A stretch of 64,000 nucleotides of DNA, from positions 2,232,001 through 2,296,000 of the forward strand of contig JAKFAO010000001.1 of assembly GCA_021527695.1 (NCBI GenBank), written 5' to 3'. Numbering within the stretch: position 1 is the first letter of the stretch; each line of letters opens with the position of its first letter. The DNA comes from Naematelia aurantialba. Its lineage: Eukaryota > Basidiomycota > Tremellomycetes > Tremellales > Naemateliaceae. This document shows positions 1 to 11,862 of this stretch, one piece after another. Under the pieces are notes generated by a model, which saw only the letters and a list, made by a program, of their open reading frames with translations, was not told the origin of the DNA and searched no databases. Made by a program: the position numbers and the translations under genes.

Positions 1-1483
1 GACTGACCTTCTGAGAACCCTCGTTTGTGGTATTCGTTCTTGATGAACGCTACAAGCGTATTGTAGATCCGCATACCCATCGGTAGGAAGAATGCGCTGC
101 CCGGGCTGAGCTCGCTGAACATCCACAGCTCTTGCTCCTTGCCGATCTTCCTGTGATCTCGCTTGGCAGCTTCCTCGAGGTATTTTTTGTAATCGGTCAT
201 CTGCTTCGAGTCGGGGAACGACATGCCGTACACTCGCTGGAACGTGTCGTTCTTGGCGTCACCGAGAAAGTAGGACGAAGAGTTCTGAACTGGCATCAGC
301 AACAGTGCTCTCTGGTTGTTTTCGGGACTCGAGACTCACTTTGGTGACTGCCAAAGACTTGATTCGTCCAGTGTGGGGCACATGCGGGCCAAGACAGAGA
401 TCGATCAACGGTCCACACCTGTACACTGTCGACGAGGTCCCATCCGGAACTTTGTCGTTGATGTAGTACTGCTTGTATTTGTTGTACTGTATTGGTCAGC
501 ATGTCGTCCTCATTAACCGAGTATCGCCAACCTTGAACATCTCGAGCAAGACCTCCTTTGGCAACTCGAGTCTCTCAAACGGCTGCTTCTCCTTGACCGC
601 CTTTTTGCACACATCCTCGATCCCAGGATAGTCGTCCTGTCCAATCGTCCTGCCGCCTGCCAAGCTCATGTCGTAAAAGAACCCTCCCTCTTCCAGAGGC
701 GGCCCGTAACCGAGACAACACCCATCGTACCGCCTCTCGCATGCTTCTCCGAGAACATGGGCGGACGAATGCCAGAAGACCTGACGAGCCTCGTAGTTGT
801 TATCGGGCGAATCGAAATCCAGCAAGGCCAGTCGGCAAGACGCCTCGAGGGGTCGGTTCAGATCCCACAGCTCCTGGTTGTTCACCTTGGCAATGATGAT
901 CCGGTCGGCGAGCGAAGTGGAAATGCCCTTGGCGACGGACAGGGGCGTCGTCTCCCATGAAGTTCCCTCGATCTCCTTTCCATCCGGGAGGGTGATAGTG
1001 ATAGGTTCTCGCGGTTGTTCTGCGCGTCACTTAGCGCACAACCTATCACAGCCGAGTGGACGACTCACCAGAAACCCATTTGTCGTATTTGACCTTGTAC
1101 TCGTCGTAGATTTTGATTCTTGCTTCGAAAAACTCGGGCGGGGGAGACAGCTCCAGTGGCTCGGATCCACCGCTCTTCTTCTCCTTCTTGTCCTTGGCTT
1201 TGCCCTCTTTTGGCTTTGCCTCCTTTGGATTCGGCCCGTTCGCAGGAGGAAGAGGCGAGGTGAGGTCACGAGCGGGGGCTGCTGGCTCAGAGGTGGAAGT
1301 GACGGGGTGAGGAGCTGTAGACAGGCCTGCTTGGGCGGACATGGCTCGGAATTGATGTGGTTGGACGAGAGGGCGAGGGTTGCACTGGTCGGAAAGCGCT
1401 GTGGGGTTCAGGAGCCCGGGGACGCGGCTGCAAGGTCGTCTCAGAGAGTGTAAGACTGCCAAGTGTGAAGAGCGAAGGTGCAT
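1..1483 (-). CDS. THS1: Threonyl-tRNA synthetase, 5' part (partial, runs off the window)
   Basis: Attaches threonine to tRNA-Thr. After an acidic/lysine-rich lead, the spliced product shows a TGS domain ([26 protein letters not shown]) and the editing/SAD domain with the zinc-type [10 protein letters not shown] motif. It then reaches the start of the class II catalytic core ([46 protein letters not shown]), which follows the order of yeast Ths1. Exon 1 ends near 1070; further introns lie near 497-527 and 297-346. A GTCAGT donor at positions 7-1 means the next exon is outside the window. Two in-frame starts are plausible. ATG at 1342 begins MSAQAGL (cytosolic form). ATG at 1483 adds about 47 residues rich in Arg, Ser and Leu that look like a mitochondrial presequence. 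An ATG at 1591 is also in frame. Identity is very secure; start choice is inferred. Confidence 0.95.
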
Positions 1484-1757
1484 GTACGTCCGTCGGACGT
1501 CGTTGGATGCAAATGGCTCTTCGACTCGAGCGCACACTTTCTGAAACTCGCTGAACCGTTTGATCCAACCACCGCGCCTATTTTGTATCAAATTAGGCTC
1601 ACCTGGTTTCAGCGCGCCTAAAATCTCCGACAGAGAATCGCGCAGCGTCTAGACTTTCAGGAGCGAGTGCTACTCTACTTGCTGTATCCATTTGCGCAGG
1701 TGTCACGAACCCGCCGCACGACGAGGCAGCGAGTACGGTCAACCCAAGGCCATCAAC

Positions 1758-4700
1758 ATGTCCGATCATGTTGCGACAGAGAGCCGGACGGTGGTGATTG
1801 TCGGTCAAGGGTGAGATCCTGGCGAGAGTGATGCAATGTGCTGTACTTACTCTTGCTCGTAGCGGTGTACAAACCGACATCGACCTAGATACGCTAGGGG
1901 ACGAGGAGATTGCCAATGTCATTCCTGAACTCCTGGCGGACTATGCTGCGGAAGTACGGGACTGGACGTTGCTGTCTGGCGAACACTGGCGGCAGGGCAG
2001 GATGGACAGAGCCCAAGACCTCCTTGCACGAGGCATCCAATGTAAGCTCCTTCTTCCGTTCTTTGCTCGGGCAATAATCTTACCGGTGCAGTCTTTGGAG
2101 GTGGACCAGGCAGACAGTCAGACCCCACCGCACTGGTCAATCTCCACTCGATGCTGGCTCATGTTCACCTGGCTCTGGCAAGATCAGCGCCTCAGGTCTC
2201 TCTGCCACATGCCAGTGCGTATATTCCGTCGCCCAGCGTGGCCCGCAACTAAGATAGTCTTCGTAGAATACGACAAGATACCACCAGCGACGCGGATCAA
2301 AGAATGGCACTATACCGAGGCGACTGCGAATCTCAATGCGGCAGACGGGGCGTTCAGAGCTTCTGGCGCCGCACCAGAAGAAGAGCCTGTAGCGCTGGCC
2401 ATGGGCAAGAGTGCGCTCTCTAGCCCTGTCTCTCCTGGATTCATGACCTCTTGCTGATCGTCGCAGTCATCCTGCATCTTGCTCGGGGCCAGCCATCAGT
2501 CGCCCATCCGCTCGTGGATCGATTACTTCTCCGACAGCCAAACAACATCATCGCTCTCACTGCCCAGGTATGTCCCCATGACCGTGCTTTCCGCGTGAAT
2601 TTGCACAGTTGACAAAATTGCAGGCTCGTTTGCAATTTGCTCGCAGAGCACACGAAGCGGCGTTCTCAACGTACCAAAAACTCCTCAGCCTGAGCCCAGA
2701 CATGTCGCCGGATCCGCGGATAGGCCTGGGTCTCAGCGCCTGGGTGCTCGGCGACAAGGAGAGAGCGCGAACAGCATGGGAGAGGGCTCTGCAAAGGGTG
2801 ATTTGAGGAGGATGTGAGAGGAACCTGACTGATGCCGTGTTGTCAGGATCCACAATCATGGACATCACTACTCCTTCTCGGACTGGGAGCTCTGAATACT
2901 GCTCGCGAACCCTCCGTGGCGCGGGAAGAACGCATACGTCTCGAATCAGAGGGAGTAGCATACGTCCAACGTGCCTTCAAGCTCAACAACAAGTCGGCCG
3001 CATCCGCTCTTGCACTCGCGACCATATCAGGGCAGGGAGGTCAATTGCCACTAGCGTCCAAGCTCGCAGAACGCGCGATTCAGTACGCCGATAACAAGCG
3101 GCATAGTATTCTTGCGAATGCTGAACGAGGTCGTCTTGGCTTTATCGCGGGAGATATCGCAGATGCTGGTCCTTTCATCGCTGCTGCCAAGAAGGAAGAA
3201 GCGACTGGGGTCAACATCATGGCAGAATTGACTCTGGGTCAAATTGCCATCAAGAACGGTAACTTACACGATTACTTCCAACGAGTAAGCAGCTAATGCC
3301 TGGTAGGTAACTTGCGAGAAGCCCTCAACTTCATCGAGCAGACTGCCAAACGGCTGAACGGCAAAGGGCCCCTGGAATACACGGTGATGCACGCATGCCT
3401 CCTCGCCTATCCTCATCCAGGTATGAAGGATGACGAACTGGCCCGCAATCGTCTGACGGCCCGCAACATGCTCACCGATGTACACAATCTCGTCGCCAAC
3501 GCGTCTACCCAGGAGGATTGGGCCCGATTGCGCGGCGTCGGACAGGACGTCGATATCTTCCTCGACCTCGCCAAGCTGTGGCAAGACGAAAGCCTCGACA
3601 AGGCTATCGGTGCTTATCAAACCGCTGTCACCTGCTCGTCTGATGACCCGGAAGACGGGGCTACCATCAATGCTCGCTCTATCAGGATATCCAGCAATCT
3701 CGGCGCCCTCTTCCAGCTTCAGGGAAACGTCGAGACTGCCGAGAGGATGTATCAAGAAGCCCTGCAGAAGCTCGCGCAGGATACAGGGAACGAGTCCGAG
3801 GTCTTGAAGACGGTAGTCGCCTACAATCTTGCCAGAGCATATGAGGAGGAAGGGGACGTCGTTAAAGCTTCACAATGGTACCGAGATGTCCTTCGACAGC
3901 ATCCAGAGCATATGGAGTGTAGGTCTTTGGCACATTCGGTAGACAATTAGAGCTGACTTTTGCGCAGCCAAAGTCCGCCTTGCAATGTTAGCTGCCTTAG
4001 CTGGACGAAACTTTGATGCCCACACTCTGCTGAAGGAGTGTCTTAAATCCGACGAATCGAACCTCACCCTTCGTACAGTCTACTCGAATTTCCTTATCTC
4101 CATTGGATCGTACAAGGAGGCGCTGGCATTCACGACCCAGACGCTCAAGTTTGACCGCAATGATCCCGGCACGTTCTGCGCCTTGGGCTGGCTGCATTTC
4201 ACTCTGGGCCGCGAGGCCAAGGCGCCCGCAGAGGTGTCTGAACGACCTAAACAGTACGCCCGCAGCGCCGAGGCTTACGAGCGCGCTCTGATCCTTGATC
4301 CTACATGTGCGACGGCTGCGCAGGGTCTCGCAATCGCGCTTGTGGAAGACACGTTGTCGGCTGCGTCGCATGGCGCGCTCGCCCCGGCGGATGAGGGGAA
4401 GCATCGTGTCAGGCTCGCGGGACAGGCTTTGTCGATATTCAGCCGGATCAGCGATAGTTTGTCGGGAGGCGCCGTCAATGTCAATATGGGTCATTGCTTC
4501 TTTGCGAGGGGAGAGGAGGAGAAGGCTATCCAAGCTGTGAGCGGCGGTTTTGGCAGTGTGATGGTCGTCTGTGCATGTGCTTATCATCCCATAGTACGAG
4601 GCAGCCCAGGATGCCTTTCAAGGAAGAAATGTCTCGGTGCTTCTGTACCTTGCCCGAGCGTGGTATGCGTATGCCAATCGCGAGTCCAACTTTTCCGCCA

Positions 4701-6352
4701 TGTACAAAGCCTTGTCGTATTGCCAGAAGGTGCGTTGCCGTTCTTGGTCTCTTACTGTACTGAGATGCTAATAGAGATGTCAGGCGATGCATATCCAGCC
4801 ATCCGACCGGGCAATCCTGTACAACATCGCGATGATCCAGCAGAAAGCAGCAGAGATGCTCTTAGCGCTGGACCCTGCCAAGCGAACGTTGAAAGAGCTG
4901 CACCGAGCGTTGGAGCAAGCACAGCAGGCTGCCAAGTGGGTGTGACATTTAGGGGTAGAGCCTCGAGCTGATAGTCTGTCGCAGCACCTTCCGGGCTCTG
5001 GCAGATGATCGATCAGTGGCGTTGCCGTATGATGTGGACTTGGCGGATCAACGAGCGCGATATGGTGACGGTCTACTGCGTAAAGCGCCTGAACAGATCG
5101 CCAGGCAGGAAGAGTACGAGGGCCAGGCTGCTGCTCGTGTGGAGGAGGCGCGGAAGCTTCGCGCTCAAGAGCAGGAGCGTATACAAGCTGCCGAGGTACG
5201 TGACTTGTTCTCTTACTCAGGCGGCATCACTGACCTGGTGAACAGGCGGCACGCCACGCGGAGCTTGCTGCTAAAGCCGCTGAGCTTGCAGAGAGGCGTC
5301 GGCAGGCTGCCGAAGAAGCCGAGGCATTCCAGCTTGCAGATGCCCAGCGCCGGGCCGAAGAAGAGGCAAGAAAGGCTGCGCAGACTGAAAAGCGACGGCG
5401 GAAGAAGGAGAAGGGGGAGATTGAGAGTGACGCCGAAGTGGAGGATGGGGAGAAACCGCGGCGGAAGCGTAAAGCCGGAGGTGGGAAGAAAGGCCGCAAA
5501 GTACGGAGTAAGAGTGAGATATCGAGCGAGGAGAGCGAGGCGGAGGGATCAGACGTCGGTGGTGATGGGGTGGGAGAGGGAGATTCAGGTGTCAGGGCGG
5601 AGGATGACGACGAGGAAGATATGGCTGCGAAAGCGAGGGATACGCTGGCGATGCTCAAGGCGAGAGTAGGTCTATCAGCCTTTCCACCCTCCCCCGCGTA
5701 TCGCGGATCCCTCTTCCTCCGTGTACTGATTCTGTTGGATGCAGAGTGAATTGCATGAGATGGTGACCATGCTGACCGGGCGCAGAAGAAGAACAAGCGA
5801 CCAGTGCCGGATCGCGACGAAGAGGCCGCTACGCCAACCAAGCGTGGAAAGCAGTTGTCAGTCTTCTCTCCTCACTCATTTTCTCTCCTCTCTGTCCTCA
5901 CTCCCGCCTAATCTTCTATCCTATCCTGTCCTATCCTGTCTGCCCTGCCCTGCTCTGCTCTTCTTCTCACACCTTTGGCGTCAAGCTCCGGCACCTTGTC
6001 ATGATAAGACAGGGCTGACTGTCGCAGCAAATCCAAGGAGTACATTGAAGACTCGGACGACGAGGTCGACGATGCAGACGAGGACGAGATGGATGTGGAT
6101 GCGCCAGAGCCGGCCACTGCGAATGGCTCGATTGGTGGGGATGGCGCAGATGGCGTAGATGGCGTAGATGGCGCAGATGGCGGGGAGGGCGTAGATGGAC
6201 CAGCCGACAAAACTGGAACACCGACTGAAACGTCTGCCGAGCGAGGCGAGCCTGCAGGTGATGAGGTCGCGAGTCCAAGTCCAGCCGGATCCGGTGGACC
6301 CGGGGAGGTGGGGAACGACGCACCGGAAGAGGAGGGGGACGAGTCGTCATGA
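1758..6352 (+). CDS. CTR9: RNA polymerase II-associated protein CTR9 (Paf1 complex TPR subunit)
   Basis: Scaffold subunit of the nuclear Paf1 complex, which supports Pol II elongation and histone modification. The product starts MSDHVATES and soon shows the Ctr9 N-terminal signature (IDLDTLGDEEIANVIPEL, then a YxxxV-D/W segment). Long TPR arrays follow, for example SSNLGALFQLQGNVETAERM, YNLARAYEEEGDVVKASQWY and CALGWLHFTLGREAKAP. The C terminus is a charged coiled coil (RQEEYEGQAAARVEEARKLR) and then an Asp/Glu/Ser-rich tail ending EEEGDESS. At least eight short introns are needed. Supported ones include a donor just after 1817 with acceptor at the CGGTGTAC near 1863, 2042-2093 and 3919-3967. 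The exact splice near 2216-2275 is uncertain. It is divergent from the threonyl-tRNA synthetase, with 274 bp between the outer ATGs. Confidence 0.95.
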
Positions 6353-6779
6353 TCTTGTAGTCTGGCGTCTCGCGTCTTGCGCCTTGGGACTAGAGGCGTG
6401 GCTCCAGCGCCGGCTGCGTGCGAGAGGTGTCAGTGTGTTCCTGGGGACACGATTGATCCGTGGTGAAAATGGCAAATGTCAGTCTGTCCGACCTGTCGAC
6501 CTATGAGCTGCAGCCATGTAGAATGCAGTCCTGCGTCGGCCTGCTTTCGTTCCAAGATCCCAAGGTCGATCAGGCAGGGTACAGATCTGTGGTGGTCGTA
6601 CGCTGTCCCAGTACGAGTCACGTCGTTGATAGATCACAGTCCTAGAATAATCAATGTTGCCGGATGCTTGGATCGTCACAAGCATTTGAGAGTGACTCCT
6701 CGGGAAGCAAATCATACATGCCAATAGTACATCTCCGGCCTGCCATACAGCCAGCAACTCCTGTATCCCAGACTCGAGA
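6353..6779. other. Intergenic, CTR9/UTP14 3' ends
   Basis: Convergent 427-bp gap between the CTR9 stop and the UTP14 stop. I see no ORF with coding character, no RNA gene and no notable repeat; presumably 3' UTRs. Confidence 0.6.
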
Positions 6780-9700
6780 TTAGAACAACCTCCGTACCGG
6801 CTCGATGATCGCGCCCGGCTTTCCAACAAGTCAGCTCGCATCCTCTCGATCCGTACTGCGACGGCGCCGCCGCCAACCCCAGGGCCACGGCGTCCAGACT
6901 CACCTTCTTGACCACCCTGGGTAGCGTCTCCTTCTGCAGTATCGCGCGCGAATTCCATTCCCCCCCCACGGGGTTCGCAAACGTCCGCTCGTACTGCGCT
7001 TTAGACGTGTAGGGGTACGGCAGGTCCTTGACCAGGAACTGCTCGGCGCGCTTGTCGTGCTTCTCCGTGATGATCACGTTGGCTCTTCCAGCGTCTTTCC
7101 GCTGCGTCGGGTCGATGCCGGCCGTCTGGATCAGGAACTTGGGGTTCGTCTTGCGTTTCTTGATGCCCTTGCCCGACCATGATCCCTAGGAAATATCAGT
7201 CGATGCAAATCGATGGCAAAGGGACGAGCGAGTCGAGCTCACCCAACCAGGAAGCGAGGTATCTTCGACCTTGGGTGCGTCTGCCTCGATCTGCTTAGCC
7301 TTCTCCTTTGCAAAGTCCTGCAGCTGTCAGTCTCGCCCGCTACATAGACGGAAGAAAGGCATTCGGCATCCTCACCTCGACTACGTTATCCCCGGCAAAC
7401 GCCTCTGCCACGAGATCCCGCTGCTTGAACGCCCTGATCCCGCCAACAGGCATCAAATCGTCCTCGTCACTACTAGCGTCGTCTTCTCGCCGGCGCTTGG
7501 GCAGGTCCAGCGAGATTTCTACTTGTTCGTCTCCAGCATCACCATCCTTGCCTTTCGCAGCTTTCTTCAGTGCTCGCGTGGCCTTTGCCTCTGCGCTGTG
7601 GGATGATAGGTTGTGCTTCCGTGACGGGCCGGCGGATGCAGTCTGCGCGAGCCAGGGATTGTGGTTTGCATCAGGAAGAGGGGATGGCGAACGCTGGCGG
7701 ACACGAGGAGGGTATTGTACAGTCTGTGTCGGGTTTGTTGTAGAAGCTGCTCCTTCGTCCTAGAGGGGACAGTCAGCAAAGAGGATGGATATGACAGTTA
7801 GCAAAGAGGATGGATGCGTAGCTGCACGTACTAATTGTGGCCCCGAGAAAACCATCCTCCCCTCGCCGAGCTTCAACATCGCAGGTGCTTCCTCCTCATG
7901 GTTGCTCTGATCCTCCTCTTCGCTGTCGTTTCCGAACAGTTGAATCTCCTGGCGGAGTGTCGCTTCATCCTCCCTCGCCTTCCTCACATTACGTTGCTCC
8001 GCTTTCTTCATGAATGCCATCTGCATCAATCCTTTCCCAGCTCCCTCTCCTTGGGCCTCCTCACTGTCGACCTGTGCCAGCTGATCAAACGCCTTGGCCT
8101 TGATGGCTTCGTCGTCATCCTCGCCGTCACTTTGCTCCTCGTCGTCCTCGTCTTCCCCGTCACTCCGGTCTCCATGAATTTTCCGCGTTAACCGTTGCTT
8201 CAGATCCAGCATCTCATTCTTCGCCCTTCTCTTGTCTTCCATCTCCGCTCCATCGCCACCAATATCTTTCGCCCACCTACTTCTCGCACCATGACGGAGT
8301 GTGGCTCGTTCCCTGGCGCGCTCCCGCTCAAACTTCTCTTGGTCCTCCTCGGTTGCTTCTTGGTCGGCTTGGCCAGCTTGTCCTGCCTTCTCAGCACGTT
8401 TCCTCGCAAGTTTGCGAAATGTCTTGGACTTGATCTTTGCGACCCGCTTCGATCTCGCCTCGGCGCGGAACAAAAGCTCTCGTTGCTGCCGCAGCTGTGT
8501 TCTGCGCTCGGCGATCTCTTCGACAGAGAGGTCCTGACCCTGCAGCGCTTCCTCCTCCGTCTTTGATACACCGTTGTCCGTCAGGTTGGCCCTGTCGAGA
8601 AGCGCTTGTACAGCCGACTCGTGCTTGTTGACGGGTTTGAAGCCAGCGAGCAGCTCTCCAGCTGTCTTCACACCACCACGCTCCGTCGCCTGTAGAGGAA
8701 ACGACAGATGTTCGGCTTCCTTGACGCGTTTCATCAGAGTTGCCCATTTGGCGCCTTCTTCCTTGGTCTTTTCGTATGCTGCCTCTCGATCGAGACGCTC
8801 TTGAGCTGTCGTAGGTAATGGCGCAGAGAGCACGCCGGAGCGCAAGACAGAGGTTGCAATATCTTTGGCTTTCGGCTTCGCGGTGAGTAGAGCAGCAGAT
8901 GAGGAGGTAAGGGAGGGATGGGAAGCGATGAGCGAGGCGAGATCTACTTTGGTGTCTGTCCCTCGTCAGCTGGACGTCCATGCGCTGGTATGCCGTAGAT
9001 AGACGTACGGCTCTTGATGCCAAGGTCACTGCCATCTCTGACGCTGGGCCCAGAGACGACTGGAAGCACCCGTCGCTTCTTCTCCTTGGAATTGTCGTCC
9101 TCATTACCCACTTTGCGCTTTTTGTCGGATGAAGCAAGGTGATCAACAAACGCATCAAGATCTGCGAGGTCGCCATCGGACTCGTCTCCTGATAGGTCGG
9201 AAGGCAAAGCCGGGTCACTTTCCTCGTCATCACTCTCTTCCTCCTCTTCTTCCTCGAGGCCTGACCCCTCTTGTTCGCTTCCTGCGACTCCTGTACGAGG
9301 GATTTCGGCGCTATCATCGCCTTCTTCCATTTCTGACTGGTCGCTATCTCCATCTCCTGCGCTGCTTCCCTCTCCTTCCAAACGCGATCCTTCGTTCTCG
9401 CTCTCTTCGTCCAACTCCGATCCCTCCTCGCCCGAGGGATTCGCCACACTCGCCGAGGGCTGTGTGGATTTCCTCGAGGGTTTGCTGGTCGATTCCTCTT
9501 CCGAGAGATCCACAGTCAGTGGTTTGGCTGGCTGCGAACGTGTAAGCTCTCGTAACTCTTCCGTGTATAGACTCACTTTTCTGACGACTTCCTTCGCTTT
9601 TCCGTTTGCCTTCTTGCCCTTCCCCTTGCTCAAGTCTCTGAACACATCTCCCCACCGTTCTTCATCACTGCCATCCTCTGCCCAAGCCTCATCACTCTCG

Positions 9701-10032
9701 ACCTCACTTTCCTCACTGTCCACCTCTCCTGGTCCTTCATCGGCAATCATCATCGCGACCTTTCGGATCCTCTCATTCATATCATCGTCACTCCCCTCTC
9801 CATCCTGGGCAGCCTTCCGTCTTGGCCCCTTGCTTTGCTCGGTCTCATCTCTCGTGAGGGACAGCTGTACGGCGGACGTTCGATGGTGTTTTGGCAGAGA
9901 AGGCTCGAAAGTGTACGCGTTGGTCGGGTCGGTGCGGCGTTTCGGGGGCCTGCTTTTGGGTTTGGATGACTTGGGGACGTCTGTGGATGCTGTGAACGGT
10001 CTGGCCGAGCCTCGAGCTGGTTTCCGAGCCAT
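6780..10032 (-). CDS. UTP14: U3 snoRNP / small-subunit processome protein UTP14
   Basis: Nucleolar factor of 18S rRNA maturation that activates the helicase Dhr1. The start at 10032 gives MARKPARGSARPF, followed by a long acidic, serine-rich region (several Glu/Asp runs, residues about 90-320). Then comes the family core: KVDLASLIASHPS, RLDREAAYEKTKEE, RVAKIKSKTFRKLARKR, RHGARSRWAKDI, then NPWLAQTAS and the hallmark FKQRDLVAEAFAGDNVVE. The C terminus shows GSWSGKGIKKRKTNPKFL, NVIITEKHDKRAEQF, YPYTSKAQYERT and finally KKPGAIIEPVRRLF. Introns fit near 9005-8960, 7835-7760, 7376-7320, 7243-7189 and 6900-6820; the last is needed to reach the conserved ending. Head-to-head with ATP16, with 299 bp between the ATGs. 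Confidence 0.96.
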
Positions 10033-10331
10033 CTCGCCAACTCGCTCTACTCGTATTGAGCAGGTAGACCGAAAAGTTGACGAGGTGGCATAGCCAGGTG
10101 GAGGTGTTATCAATGCCCTAAAATAAATCCACGTCATGCATCCCCTGTCCGGGGTGCCACAAATGGCTTCATCGGGTTTTCGGAAGAGACGCTACGCTGC
10201 TCGCTGCCTCGGACGCCGTCGACAACGTTGGCATTGTGGTCTACCTCACTCAGCTCTCTCTCTCCTCTGTAAGCCCTTGGCTTGGCTCAGGATAGCACGC
10301 AGACAGACGCCGGCTGACCCGTCAACAGACC

Positions 10332-11478
10332 ATGTTGTCCTCCCGTATCGCTCCGGCTCTCCGAGCCCTCCCCCGAGCTTCCGTCGCCCGATCTCCTCGT
10401 CGAGGCTACGCAGATGTTCAGGACGGAAAGCTGCAGCTCTCCCTCGTCCTTCCTCATCAGGTGAGGTAACCTCTATATCTTTGTCATCATATCACCCAAG
10501 GGTTACAACTGCATCTCGCCAGCTTTCCGCGTTCCGATTTTACGGCTGTGACGCTTTGGTGCTGCGAGCAAGCCGAATGCTAATACCGTTTTCCAGTCCA
10601 TCTACTCGGCAACAGGCGTCATCCAGGTCAACATCCCCGCTGCTACTGGCGACATGGGTATCCTCGCCAACCACGTCGCGTCCGTCGAGGCGCTCAGGCC
10701 GGGTGTGATCGAGGTCATTGAGGACTCGGGCAGCAAGAAGTGGTTCAGTGAGTGATTGTCGAGGTCGGCTTTGTCTGGGATGACATGACGGCGGTACAAG
10801 GGGGCGGTGGAATGGTACGGATGGAAGGAACGTCGTATGGGCGGAAATGGAGGAAGAGGTTCGAATGGAAGGCGTTCCAGGCGCAACCTCCAGCTCCAGC
10901 GGGCGATGGATGCTTGCTGCTCTGCGACGAATGGGGAAGGCACACGACGATTGCTAACATGCACAGCGTCTGCCGGCTTTGCTACCGTCCACAGCAACAA
11001 CACCCTGACCATCAACGCCGTCGAGGCGTACTCGCTGGACAAGTTCTCTGCCGAAGTTTGTCGTCTTGTAAACTGAGCCAAGAAGTCACTGACCTTGTGT
11101 CTTTCTTCCCGTTCTCTTCCCAACCTGCTCTTCACCTTGAATTTGCATCATCTTACGAACGCCCATCTCGACCGATCTCGACCCAATCTCGAACCAAATC
11201 TAACCCATCCTGAACCATCTATCTCACCACCGAACTGGGCCCGTCCGAATCGCCCATCCCACACGCATGATACCATGCTCCGACCTTATCCCGCGGCCTG
11301 CTCCTCCACCATCATCGCCACATTGACATTGTCATTGTCATTACGCCCACAGGCAATCCGCCACGGTCTCGCCGACGCCAACCGCCTCCTGTCGTCGTCT
11401 GCATCGGAGAAGGAGAAGGCCGAGGCGCGGATCGAGGTCGAGGTGTTTGAGGGGCTGCAAAATGCTTTGGGCAAGTAG
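10332..11478 (+). CDS. ATP16: Mitochondrial F1-ATPase delta subunit
   Basis: Central-stalk subunit of mitochondrial F1Fo ATP synthase (equivalent to bacterial epsilon). Four exons read cleanly: 10332-10460, 10597-10747, 10967-11055 and 11353-11478, all with GT-AG borders and matching phases. The first 25 or so residues (MLSSRIAPALRALPRASVAR) form a typical arginine-rich mitochondrial presequence. The mature part has KLQLSLVLPHQ, the beta-sandwich signature NIPAATGDMGILANHV with EALRPGVIEV, then SAGFATVHSNNTLTINAVEA. The C-terminal helical hairpin (AIRHGLADANRLLSS to LQNALGK) completes it at about 165 residues, normal for the family. The third intron (297 nt) is long for this window. Confidence 0.96.
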
Positions 11479-11620
11479 CGAGTAGTGTCCCGAGGTCAGT
11501 AGAGGCAGGCATGCAATAAGTGTGGCATTATCTGGGCAACTGGACGGACTCTGAGGTCTTAATTCTGATGATGGATGGTGCAGGCTGTAAGGACTGGGTA
11601 AAATTAAAAGAATTGGAAGG

Positions 11621-11705
11621 TTGTAAAGACTGCAAGACTGTAAGACTCTGCAAGACTGTAAAAACTGCAAGACTGTAAAACTCTGCAAGACTGTAAAGAC
11701 TCATG
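11621..11705. repeat. Short tandem repeat, ~18-bp unit
   Basis: About four imperfect copies of a unit resembling CTGCAAGACTGTAAAACT lie in the convergent gap (11479-11862) between ATP16 and the permease gene. The rest of that 384-bp gap holds nothing I can name. Confidence 0.8.
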
Positions 11706-11862
11706 AGACGGTAAACACTGTCTGTGTCCGTGTCATGTGCCGTGTGGCTGTCATAGTAAATGGGGTAGCGCTAGCGACTGACAAAGACAGCGATCCGCGC
11801 CCGTGCACCTTCAGATACTGACAGACTGAGATTTTTGAGACACCGCCGTCGTGTCCGCTGCG

